A DNA stretch of 64,000 nt, taken from Corynespora cassiicola. Lineage: Eukaryota > Ascomycota > Dothideomycetes > Pleosporales > Corynesporascaceae. The stretch is from contig JAEUWY010000020.1 of NCBI GenBank assembly GCA_022059125.1, positions 248,001 to 312,000 on the forward strand, written 5' to 3'. A program made the translations under genes and the position numbers. Numbering within the stretch: position 1 is the first letter of the stretch; each line of letters opens with the position of its first letter. The notes beneath the pieces were generated by a model. That model was not told the origin of the DNA, ran no database searches, and saw only the letters and a program-made list of their open reading frames with translations. Below are positions 23,237 to 33,505 of the stretch, piece after piece.

Positions 23237-23968
23237 ATGAAAACCGCCCTGATCCTTGCTGCTTTCGCAGTAGCGGCATTTGCCCAGGGCCAGTACTACG
23301 TCAAGCAGTCTCCAAAGTTCCGCCTCATCCTCAAATCTGCCAACTCCACCCTCAATGCAAGTCTACTTCCCCATGGCCACCAGGTCCTAGCCGCCGCTGA
23401 CTTTTTCGCAGGGCACTGCCCTTGCAGCTTGCCATCAAGGCGCAGTGAGTAAACCTCGATTAGCCCGCGACACGAAAAGAGATCATCACACTGAACCTCT
23501 GCCCCCCAGGCAATTGAAGGTCTCTGCCTGTCTGCCGAGCTGTACTCGGAGCCTGCCAGTTATTCCACGACTTTCTACCATAATGTCACGGCCGGCAGCG
23601 ACTTGGTCGACGAGGGCGGCATCCTCGGATGGAGCTTGACCTACAACTACAACCTCACCGCCCCGTCATCCATGCAGTTCTCCATAAACCCGACTTCCAA
23701 CGTCGCCATACCCATCATCTATCCTGGATGGACCCAATACACCTTGGTGAACTTCGACGAGTCCGGCTCCATGTACATTCCGTGGTTCGTAGACGACACC
23801 AAGTCGCCCCCCGAATACCCCAGTCCGGCCCTGAAGCTCAAGAATTGGTACATTTGCTTGACCAGGTGGAGCTACCTGTACACGACGCTCACTTGGAAGA
23901 TTGGTGTCACGGGCGAGCCGCAGAACCCCAGCTGCCAAAAGGTAGACGTCACCCGTGTCTATGTCTGA
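23237..23968 (+). CDS. Small secreted protein, DUF7907-like
   Basis: Exons 23237-23356, 23412-23444 and 23510-23968; introns of 55 and 65 nt; 203 aa. A signal peptide (MKTALILAAFAVAAFAQ) leads into YYVKQSPKFRLILKSANST. The first intron has a GC donor (GCAAGT) and leads to an 11-codon exon (GTALAACHQGA), which joins AIEGLCLSAELY. This reading reproduces the conserved start of a widespread fungal secreted family that I recall as DUF7907. The rest is rich in aromatic and Thr/Ser residues (LTYNYNLTAP, YTLVNFDESGSMYIPWFVDD, WYICLTRWSYLYTTLTWKIG), consistent with a beta-sandwich. No catalytic motif is seen; function is unknown. It is divergent from the Zn2Cys6 regulator, which could control it. Confidence 0.75.
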
Positions 23969-24304
23969 GGGCATAACGGTGGTGTGATGCCACTCCGCGA
24001 CGGATGGGGCCTTGATCGGCGAGTGCGGGGTGCATCGGTGGCGTAGCGACGGATACGACGGCGAGGGTTTGCTTTGCTTTGCTGGCAGTACTAATATTGC
24101 GCATTGATATCGAAATGCAAAAGTTCCAATCGCGGTACCACAATTCCATGGTCAATAATTTACACCATATTGTTTTTCTTCATCTTGACCTTGTGCTTTT
24201 GCCCATCGTCGCACCGAGCTCCAACGCCCCTGGCTGATACTCCCGAATCCTTGTAACCATCCACGATCCCATTCTTTCACAATCCTGCCCAGTCGTCGCC
24301 ACCG
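23969..24304. other. Convergent intergenic region
   Basis: A 336-base region between the stops of the DUF7907-like gene and the homoserine O-acetyltransferase gene. It should contain both 3' ends. Nothing else was seen. Confidence 0.45.
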
Positions 24305-25760
24305 TCAAAACACCACATCCTCCGCTTCTCCAAAAACGCTATTGACCACCGCCTCGGCGCTCGCCGTCGCATCGTCGACAATGCTCCCTCGCCCCACCCA
24401 CGGACACCTCTCCTCCAGATAATCCCGAATCAGCTGATTCAACCGCTCAAACTCGAGCAAGAACCCGTCATGCCCGTCGGGAGAGTCCAAGCTCACGAAC
24501 CTCGTCTCCGGCAAGCACCTCGCCAGCTCTTGCTGCTGCTCGGGCCGGAACAGGACGTCCGTGGCCACGCTGACCACCAGCGCGTTGGAAGGCGCCTTGC
24601 TGAGGACCTGCCGTAGGTCGTCCTCGGATGGGGGGTATGCCTGCGCCGAGCGAGGGGGCAGTCTGTCGCGGGTCACGTCGTGCGTGTCCATCTTGCGCGT
24701 GAGGTGGATGTAGCAGTTTGCATCGAAGCGCTTGAGGAACTTGTCGGCCTGGTAGTGCAGGTAGCTCTGGGCCGCGAAATCGATGCGCGAGCCCGGGATT
24801 TTGGATTCGGGGTCCGATGTCGCGGACGATATGCTTCCCCGGTGGGACGTCGGCGGCGAGGGCAGACTGGCAGAGGCCACTGCGCTCGGGCGCGGGAGCG
24901 GAGCGGCAGGTCGGCGGCTGAAGCGCTCCTCAAAGGACCCGTGCGAGCGGTATGTGAGCATGGCAATCATCCTTGCCGTCCCGAGGCCTTGCGAGGGTTG
25001 GCCCGAGGGCGTGGGCGTGTACCACCCGCTTTTGAAGGACGCGTCCGAGTAGATGGCCTGCCGCTGGGTTTCTCCCCACGATATGCCCCACGCGCCGTGG
25101 TATGCTGATGTGGTTATTGGAACAAGGTTCTTCACGTAGCCAGGCGGGGTGCAGAGGGTCCATTCGAGGGCCGCCATGCCGCCCATGGACCCGCCGATTA
25201 CGGCGGCGATGCTGGAAACTCCAAGGGCGTCGAGAATGAGCTTGTGAATACTGTCCGTCTCAGCGTGCATCTCACTTGGCATGTATGGAATCAACCTACG
25301 CGACATCGTCCCTGGCGGTGGTTTCGGGGAAATCTGGTCCATACCGTTTTCCCGTCTCCGGATTTGTCGACACTGGCGATGCAGAGCCGTACGGAGAGCC
25401 CAGGACATTTGCACAAAAGATAAAGTATCGGCCATAGTCCAAGGCTTTCCCTGGCCCAACAAGTGGGCGCCACCAGTCTACTGCATCGCTGCTGCCCGTC
25501 AATGCATGGCAGACCACAAGGACGTTGTCGCGGTTCTCACTCAGCGTGCCCCACGTCGAGTATGCGACGGGTACCGAGCAGATGGTCTCTCCCGATTCGA
25601 GCGTGAAGCTTGGAATGGAGGCAATCCTTTGGTTCTGCACGAATTTGGAATATAAGTTGTCCCGGTCAGGCTCGCTCTGGAGAGCTATATGGGGGTCAGC
25701 AAGGTGGGGAAACGACGGCATCCAAAACTTACAAATATCCAATGGGGTTCTCACGGACAT
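24305..25760 (-). CDS. MET2: Homoserine O-acetyltransferase
   Basis: Exons (complement) 25733-25760, 25300-25684 and 24305-25250; introns of 48 and 49 nt, GT-AG; 452 aa. It is an alpha/beta-hydrolase-fold acyltransferase: VVCHALTGSSDAVDWW, CANVLGSPYGSASP, the nucleophile elbow GGSMGGMAALEW, then the acid in VATDVLFRP and the His in DGHDGFLLEF. The splice at 25251-25299 gives RDDVAIHKLILDALGV, as in the family. The enzyme acetylates homoserine with acetyl-CoA, making the O-acetylhomoserine used by the sulfhydrylase encoded 2.7 kb away. A Ser/Pro-rich insert (PPTSHRGSISSATSD) interrupts the lid region, as in other fungal forms. Divergent from the nitrilase gene. Confidence 0.92.
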
Positions 25761-26312
25761 GATTTCTCCGAGTAAGCTGATTTTTTATTTTTTTGGGTTT
25801 TTGGTTCTTTTCTATAGTTGAATGAACAAATGCATATTTCTCGTTGGCATGTAGTCATTGAATCCTATTTGAACACCTGATGTATGAATTCTCTTGCTTG
25901 GCTGCACGTGCAGGAACGACGAATTCAACGTAGGTGCCAAGATAGGGGCTTACAACAACGGCCTTCGGCAATGTCTAGCATAACAGGAGAGTATACGTAC
26001 CAGTGAGCCAGTTGTGCTTGGTATTCATGCCTTATCACGGCAGCTCTTACGGCATCTGCTTGCTCTGGGGAAGAATTAGGCCCCCGTGTGCCGGCATCTT
26101 ATCACTTTCGGCACGACATGGGGCCATCTCCACTTTCATCTCCGTGGCAAGTCTGGCCCAGCAGTCGGCTAATCCTGCTGTCCCTCTGAACCGACCTGAG
26201 CTAGTACTAGTGGCAAAGCAAAAGAGAACTCCATATCCCCTCCTACCCTAGAGTCATATACGGACCTCACTCATACAGCACTTCACTTCAAAGTCACTCG
26301 AATTAAACCAAG
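25761..26312. other. Divergent promoter of MET2 and nitrilase genes
   Basis: A 552-base region with no gene. A T-rich tract (25782-25800) lies just upstream of the MET2 ATG. The region contains the 12-base perfect palindrome at 25902-25913 reported separately. Confidence 0.5.
25902..25913. promoter_or_regulatory. CTGCACGTGCAG palindrome (CACGTG E-box) upstream of MET2
   Basis: A perfect 12-base palindrome centred on CACGTG, 142 bases before the MET2 start codon and about 400 before the nitrilase ATG. CACGTG is the core recognised by Cbf1-type bHLH factors, which in yeast help regulate sulfur amino acid genes. The regulatory role here is inferred. Confidence 0.4.
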
Positions 26313-27643
26313 ATGCGTGCATCCGTCAAAGTGGCTGCCGTACAAACGGCTCCCGTCTCCTTCGATCTCCAAAAGAGCATAGAGAAGGTGGCAAAGTACA
26401 CATCAGAAGCCGCCCGGTCTGGAGCTGATCTCGTCGTGTTTCCGTATGTTGTTCGGGCGTCATGGAAGGATTATCCATCAGCTGACTGCAGAATTATTCG
26501 AATTCAGAGAGGGGTTTCTGTCCGCTTATCCCTGGCGCTATGCTTTTGACGCCACAATCGGTTCCCGCGAGCCTCGAGGTAAGTTCTGTGTCAGACCATT
26601 GTGCTGGAGATACTGATCGCAAAAGGCCGGAAATGGTACGCTAAATATTACGATTCCGCTATTGACATCGCCTCTGCCGAATTCAGTACCCTCTGTGAGA
26701 TAGCCGAGAGGAACAATGTCTTCCTCTCGGTCGGTATCATAGAGAAATCTGGCGCTACTCTGTATTGCAGCGCTGTATTGATAGGCAGAGACGGTTCTTT
26801 GCTGTCGAATCATCGCAAGGTAAGCTGCAGGAAATCCTGATTCCGTAATAGGCTGACCAACCCGATTTGGACAGTTGATTCCTACTGCAGCAGAGCGGTT
26901 GGTATGGGGTCGCGGCGCGGGTGATGGTCTCAACGTCGTTGATACTGAGATCGGCAAGGTCGGAGGGCTGATTTGCTGGGAAAATTATATGCCGGCCGCG
27001 AGACTGGCATTGTACCAGCAAGGTATCGAGTACGACAGTTCTGCATTCTGTCACTGCCTTGCACGCGCTGATATCTAACTGCAGAATCTACATCGCTCCG
27101 AATGCCGATGATCTTCCCGCTTGGGTCGCCTCGATGCAACACATTGCGAAAGAGGGGCGTTGTTTTGTCATCTCTGTCAATCAATTCTGCAAGGTAAGGA
27201 GGTGAATGGAGCGTGCTCGCATAACAAGCTAACCATTAAGGTCTCTGACTTTCCCTCGGATTACCCACCATTTACTCCAGAGCATCATGACCGACAGTCT
27301 GACGGCTCACCATGGACGCCTGATGCTATTTTGAGCCACGGAAGATCATGTATTGTTGGACCATTAGGCGAATTCCTTGCCGAACCCGTGGTCGACAAGG
27401 ACGAGATTCTGTATGCAGAATTGAAGAGAGACGATTTGATTGGGTCAAGGGTCGGTGCACTTATCAGTGACTTGCAGTCGAAGAGACTAATGAGATTGCA
27501 GATGGACTTCGACGCGGTTGGAGGCTACTCACGACCTGATATATTGTAAGGATTCGCCACGCCACTTGGCTAAGCTGCGCTAACGCATTGGTAGCTCTTT
27601 GAACGTGAACACTAAACCCGCCGTCAATGTTTCTCTCGAATAG
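26313..27643 (+). CDS. Nitrilase (carbon-nitrogen hydrolase, branch 1)
   Basis: Seven exons: 26313-26443, 26508-26578, 26626-26819, 26875-27029, 27085-27193, 27241-27545, 27595-27643; six introns of 47-64 nt; 337 aa. The Glu-Lys-Cys triad is visible: Glu in [13 protein letters not shown], Lys in [18 protein letters not shown] and Cys in [40 protein letters not shown] and [12 protein letters not shown] are typical of true nitrilases, which convert a nitrile to acid plus ammonia, rather than amidases. The C terminus [16 protein letters not shown] comes from the last small exon. Substrate is not predictable; aliphatic or aryl nitriles, or cyano-amino acids, are candidates. It lies between MET2 and the sulfhydrylase. 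Confidence 0.9.
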
Positions 27644-27980
27644 CGTCTTCATGAAGCCGTAATATAGTCGGATAGTAAGGCCGTAGCTAGAATTAAATCC
27701 ACGAGTCTTGTTTTTCTCAACATCAATCATTACGTAGTTGATACCAAAAGTCCACTCAGACCCCTGTGATGTCCACATCGACCGATCAGCAATCCCGGGA
27801 CACCTCGGCACCTGGCACTCGGGAAATCTCTATATTGTCAGGTTCATCCTACATTTTTTTTTTGGCCTGGCCGGATCAACGGGAAGATTTGAAGCAAGCG
27901 ATGAGGCCATCATGTGGGTGCGTATGCGTGGTCGTTTGAGTAGGCTTGGAATCGGCACTTTCGGCATCCTTTCGGCATAG

Positions 27981-27987
27981 TCACGTG
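27981..27987. promoter_or_regulatory. TCACGTG E-box upstream of the sulfhydrylase gene
   Basis: TCACGTG is the preferred Cbf1-type sequence. It lies about 490 bases before the start codon. Together with the palindrome upstream of MET2 it suggests shared control; this is inference. Confidence 0.35.
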
Positions 27988-28242
27988 TCGTATCTCACAC
28001 GGCTTCCAAGGTTCAGAGGCATAGAGATTTCACTATCATTCTGCGGAGCGGACTATTTTTTTCCGGAGAATTGAATCAATCACATAGACCGGAAAATCGA
28101 TGCAAAGAACATGTCAAGTTGTGTGGGGAGATGATAACGAACATGCCGATGCGCAAATCTCCTGCAGTAAGATCTGGGCTTCCGGGTGTCTGGATGCGAT
28201 GGTGCTCGTAGCGGCAAGTCTTGACGGCGCAAATCAAAATAT

Positions 28243-28258
28243 GGGGGGGGGGGGGGGG
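28243..28258 (+). repeat. Run of 16 G
   Basis: A homopolymer of 16 G on the + strand about 217 bases before the sulfhydrylase ATG. Such runs can form four-stranded DNA and are also prone to length errors. Confidence 0.9.
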
Positions 28259-28474
28259 CTTGCAGGAAGCCTACGCCCCGCAATTGCGTTTGCCAGAGGC
28301 TGCAGTTACAGATAAGGGGGCAGTGTGTAGCTAGGCCGGTTTCGCAACCTCGGAGGCAGTGTGTCTTCCCCAAACTTATAAGTATACAGTTCGTTAATGT
28401 TCCTTTTATTCCAATCTTCAGTTCCTGACGAATAACCCTTCATTGTCGCCTCCTTTTGCATCTAATTATTCAAG

Positions 28475-30007
28475 ATGGTTTCTGGTCACCTCGGAAATGT
28501 CACAAAGGCTCCGGAGTACGAGACGATTGCGCTCCACGGAGCTCAAGAGCCCGATCCCATCAATGGCTCCCGAGCTCTTCCTCTCTATCAGACATGCTCT
28601 TACAACTTCACCGATGCTGCTGACGGAGCCTCGAAATTCGCCTGGTCCAAGGATGGATACGTCTATACTCGGATGGGCAATCCTACCAATTCGGTCTTTG
28701 AACAGCGCATGGCAATGCTAGAGGGGGGTGTGGGTGCAGTTGCAACGGCGTCCGGTCACGCGGCACAGTTCATGGCCATCACATCTATATGCGAGCCTGG
28801 CTATAACTTTGTGAGCACCATGAACCTTTATGGTGGAACGTTCAACCAGGTGAGTCCGCGAATAGCGTTTTGCCCCGGTGCTGGGTGATACTCTGTGGCC
28901 TTGCAAGCTGACAGCGTCCAAAAGTTCCGAGTTTATTTCAAAAAATTCAACATAGCCTGCAAGTTTGTCGAAGGTCAAGATCCTCAAAAGATCAAAGAAG
29001 CCATCGATGACAAGACCCGCGCCGTATACATCGAGACGATTGGAAACCCCCAGTTCAACGTGCCAGATATTGCCGCCGTGTCCAAGGTCTGCCACGATGC
29101 GGGAATCCCTCTCATCGTTGACAACACATTTGGAATGGGTGGATACCTGTGCAAACCCATTACGTTCGGCGCCGATATTGTAACGCACTCGTGCACCAAA
29201 TGGATCGGTGGCCACGGGACGAGTATGGGCGGCATCATCATCGATGGCGGACATTTCGATTGGTCCGCCAGCGGAAAATTCCCCTGCATGACCGAGCCCG
29301 CGGACGGATACCACGGAATGCGGTTTTGGGAGACGTATGGCTTCAAGTCGCTGTCGGCCAAGGTGCGCATGGACGCGATGCGTGACCTAGGACCATGCAT
29401 GAGCCCCTTCAATGCCTGGCTCTTCCTCCAGGGCCTAGAGACCATTGCCTTGAGAGGCGAGAGGCATGTTTACAACACCTTGACCTTTGCACGTTGGCTG
29501 GAGAAGCATTCTTGTGTGAGTTGGGTCAACTATCCCGGCCTCGAGTCGCATGCCGACTACGAGTTGGCGCAGCGGGTCCTGCCCAGGGGCCAGGGCGGAG
29601 TCCTGACTTTCGGTGTCGCCGGCAACATTAAGGAGGTGGAGGCCGTGGTGGACAATCTGAAGCTTTGCTCGCATTTGGCTAATGTCGGAGATGCCAAAAC
29701 GCTCATCATCCACCCGTGGAGGACAACACACCAACAGATTCCCGACGACGAAAAGATCAAGGGCGGCGTCACCCCCGACTTGATTCGCGTGTCGCTCGGC
29801 CTCGAGCACATTGACGACATCATCCATGACTTCGATCAAGCCTTCGCCGCCGCCGGGCTGAAGTCGGCTGAGGGCTGGACCCCGACATGGAAGAAGGACA
29901 TGTCTAGCAAGGAATGGAACGAGGGCACATTGTATGCGCCAAAGCCGGGGCAGCCAAACGGCACGGCAAAGGACCTGGCTACGAGAGAGACGGCTGCTAG
30001 CGCGTGA
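28475..30007 (+). CDS. MET17: O-acetylhomoserine sulfhydrylase (Cys/Met metabolism PLP enzyme)
   Basis: Exons 28475-28849 and 28925-30007, 75-nt GT-AG intron with CTGAC branch-like sequence; 485 aa. The acceptor AAAAG is chosen because it yields YGGTFNQFRVYFKK, as in the family. PLP-fold features: ALPLYQTCSYNF, YTRMGNPTNSVFEQRMAMLEGG, VDNTFGMGGYLCKP and SCTKWIGGHGTSMGG, where Lys binds PLP; GGVTPDLIRVSLGLEHIDDI lies near the end. The enzyme condenses O-acetylhomoserine with sulfide to homocysteine; related enzymes also accept methanethiol or cyanide. The C-terminal extension after KSAEGWTP is somewhat longer than in yeast. Substrate is supplied by the nearby MET2 product. Confidence 0.92.
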
Positions 30008-30931
30008 GTGGTTAGGCTACCCAGCTAGGTAGATGTCATGGAGAATGTGGTCAAGCGGAATGAGATCTTTCTCACCGTCAATACAACAAGCTTCGTATCG
30101 TCAAGGCTTTCCAGTCTTCGCATCCGTGACTAATTTTGGGATTGATGACAGGGTCAGAGGCGGCTCGGGGGGATGGAAGAAGCATGGCGGACGAGGCTAC
30201 GGGATTGTACCCAGGTAAGCTCGAAAGTGCCCAGGTGCCCTATCGATAGGCGATGCGCTAGTCCCAAATGGGGCTGGCCCTGGACCATGCACCTCGTCGG
30301 CGCCATGGACGGATGTGAAGAACCACCGTGCATCGCCGTGGGAAGAAGCCCGTGTATGGTGGCCCGAGTTTCTTTGCTTCTTGCAAGGGCAGCGCATCTC
30401 AGGCACCATGTCTCGAAATAGTGGTAAGAAGAGTCCCCCATTGGCCGCCGTGTCGGCAAGTCATCAAGCCACGCGATGATTAAGCAGCCAAATGTCCGTT
30501 GCACCGCCCTGGTCCCATTCCCAGCTCATCCATCATCAGCCCCACCCACGTTCCCTCGTTACCATGGCATCGGACTACGGTCTCCCTGCCTTCGCCCCGA
30601 GATATCGCTTAGACGACATGCACGCGTCTTCTTCCTCGTGTCCTGCCAAACTCCCTCCAGAGAAGGGATGGTCACGTCGAATAGGATTCCGTAGCTCGCG
30701 ATCCCACAACTCTGCTCCCTCTGTTTCACGCTCTTTGCATCGGACCCCAGAGATGCGTTTCGCCCCAAGCTGCGGTGACGATTCATGGCAGCTGGCGCTC
30801 ATGGACCATTTGCTTAAGTCTTGTTTCCTCCCCGAAGGGTCCTGCATCTGCATCTCCTTCCAAGGTACCTAGCGATACAACGCACTTGGCCGTCATCTCC
30901 CAGGCACTACTGATTACGGTCCCTGGAGATA
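30008..30931. other. Intergenic region
   Basis: About 0.9 kb between the sulfhydrylase and the Kelch gene. A 100-codon frame beginning with ATG near 30563 has no recognisable features and ordinary composition for non-coding DNA, so it is not called. Presumed to hold the Kelch gene promoter. Confidence 0.45.
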
Positions 30932-32844
30932 ATGTTCAAATCGGCCCTTCTTCTGGCACTAGGCTACGGAACACTCTTACCACTTGTATCCGCTGGACCC
31001 GATTATCTTGACCCTCGATCTTTCCTTAGAAGACGATATCATGCGTGTAAGTCGGGCTATTCCGTGTTGGCTCGGTTTCATCTACTGATTTGTCTCCTCC
31101 TAGCCGCCAAAGTGGGTAGATACATCTACATTGATGGCGGAGAATTGGCGTGGAAGGATAGTAATGCCACTGTCATCAACGCTCAGAGTAGGCATTGATC
31201 GAAGCTCTCGATCCTTTTTCGATACTGATCCCGCCAGATCCGATGACCCAAGTCATTGACTTGACAAATTCGTGGACGAATGCGAGTGTCCAAATCAGGG
31301 AAATAGACCGCGGTGGTGCTCCTATTCTGAATTATCGCACCTTTTGGGTGGACGACAACAAATCAACCATATACACGTTCGGCGGCGAGGCATCCTGGCT
31401 CACCAGCGATGTCCCCGCGCCTCCTCAGCCCTGGATCTTCAAAGCAAATGGCTCTGGGGGAGGTGGTTGGTCCAAGGGAAGGATTGATCGCGACACCAAC
31501 TTCCCCACCATACTACCGGCCGGCGTTTCCTACACACATGGCAATGGAATTGGATATTCGCTTGGGGGCCACTTGTCTGACAAAGACTTACCAGCTAGCA
31601 AATGGCTGCCTGTCAATGGATTACTCATGTACAACATGTCTTCCAATACATATACCAATGTGTCAGCGGAGGGTTACGGCTATGACCAGGTCGCCCAGCA
31701 GGGCGTTGCGCATTTTGTGCCGTCCTTGGGACCATCCGGCATGCTGGTCTTTTTGGGGGGTCGGGATGCGTCGTGGACTCGTTTCTCGGATCTTGACCTT
31801 AAACGAACCTTTGCAGACATTACGCTGTATGATCCTTCAAGCGGAAAATGGTTCCACCAAAATGCGACGGGTGTCATTCCTAGTTGGAGATACCGTACGT
31901 GCGCCGTTGGAGCTCAAGGTCAAAACAATACTTATGAAATGTACGTTTACGCTTTTCTTGCGTGCCACCAGCAGGACTCACTGTTCCTAGATTTATATAT
32001 TCGGGTTGTTCAACATCGGTGTATGGAGGAGTTTACCCATCTCCTGTAGAAGCGGCAGCAACAACTTCCTTGGACGAAATTTATGTATTGTCACTTCCGG
32101 CATTTGTCTGGTTCAAGGCGGATTATCCCGCCAAATCGTCGAGACAAAGCCACACATGCCACGTTGTTGGCAACCGACAGCTTCTCACTGTTGGAGGCAT
32201 TGATGGGGCGTTTCAAGAAAACGATTCTTTCAACCTACCTAACGCGACCGATCCCTTTGCGCTTGGCTTGGGCATCTTTGACCTTACGAAAATGGAATGG
32301 TCTAACAAATATGATGCGGACGCTCTCCCTTACGAGTCTCCTCAAGTGATTTCAGAATACTATCGCAGCAAGTACGTATTCACACATGAGCCTCGAATCA
32401 GGCAGTAGCTCACTTAGCGACCAAAGTCCACGATATCCCGAACAATGGGGTTCTTCGGGTCTTCAGGACCTGATCCTCAATGGCACTCCCCCCAGCAATA
32501 CAACCACATCAGCTCCTCCTGGGAATGATGCAGGTAATCTTGGACAAGACCCTGCATCCGAAAAATCTAGAAGATCGAATGTAGCGATGATAGCTGGAGT
32601 CGCCACTGGTGCGCTAGCCCTGCTAGTCGTATCTGGTCTCTTGATTCGATACCTGCGCCGTCGCCGGAAGGCGAGAATGGAAATTGAAAAAGTCCAAAAG
32701 GAATCCGAGAAGCCAGGCCCAGAGCTCGATTCTTCGCCTTGTGAAGAGCTCGCTGGAGCCCAGCGCTATGAACTTCCCGAGAAGTCTTTGTTCGAGATGC
32801 CTGCAGCACCTCGAATCCCTCAGATACGTATTGAGACTGCTTGA
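30932..32844 (+). CDS. Kelch-repeat (beta-propeller) single-pass membrane protein
   Basis: Exons 30932-31046, 31104-31187, 31238-31940, 31991-32371, 32418-32844; introns of 46-57 nt; 569 aa. A signal peptide (MFKSALLLALGYGTLLPLVSA) is followed by a beta-propeller region with Kelch-like blades, such as YIYIDGGELAW, STIYTFGGEASW, SGMLVFLGGRDA and RQLLTVGGIDGA, and many N-glycosylation sites. A Thr/Ser/Pro-rich linker leads to a membrane segment near residues 484-507 (VAMIAGVATGALALLVVSGL) with RRRRKAR after it, then a short acidic cytoplasmic tail. This architecture is common in filamentous fungi and probably marks a cell-surface receptor or adhesion protein; the ligand is unknown. Confidence 0.85.
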
Positions 32845-33505
32845 TTCTCCAAACGCGTACAAATGAAAGAATCGTATCCCTATTTCCTCAGATCTCCACT
32901 GTTTCCGAATGGCGGTCTCTAAATCGGGTGACAATCGATATTATGCTTCAACCATCTTCCCCTTCTCCACTAATATGATTCTGCCTGTCTTGCGAGTCGC
33001 ACATGGAAGTACTTGCTCAGCAGGAAGCCAACTACATCTAAATTTACCCCTCGTCGGAACTAAACCAGCGATGTCAGCAGCTCAGTCTTGATTTTGCTAC
33101 GTATTTCCTGCATCTAGGTCTCGAGATAGGGCTGAAAACCCTGGCAGGGCTTAGTTGCGGCTCTCTAATGCATTATTCCGCGAGCGCATGCCCTTGTCAC
33201 CAACCTGGGCTAACCAATGCCTGCAGTGCGCTAATGCGACATCGGCTTACTCATGATTAGACACCTACCATTTGTCTGAACAAGATTGCATCACTTCTTT
33301 CTCACGATGGCCTCAGATGTAAGCTTTTTCCAGGTCATGCATGCCGTTTGCCAAGGTAAGCGTCGTCTTGCAAATATTGATTGACATTGTCTACACGACA
33401 TCTGAATCTGCAACCGGAAGCTCATCGAAGGCTCTGAGGCACACCCGACTATTCTTAACAGTGAACGGATAGAATTAGCCGACAACCAGCCACGCGTCAA
33501 ACAGC
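32845..33505. other. Intergenic region
   Basis: A 661-base stretch between two genes on the same strand. Short frames only; nothing recognisable. Confidence 0.45.

Larger units (their letters stand above)
27644..28474. other. Intergenic region upstream of the sulfhydrylase gene
   Basis: An 831-base region without a supportable gene. It holds TCACGTG at 27981-27987, a 16-base G run at 28243-28258 and a TATAAG element at 28377-28382, which lies about 95 bases before the ATG and is a plausible TATA box. Confidence 0.5.

Noticed and set aside
30492..30872. A 126-codon frame before the Kelch gene
   Set aside because: An ATG-started portion exists (near 30563), but there are no domain features, and it lies in the probable Kelch promoter.
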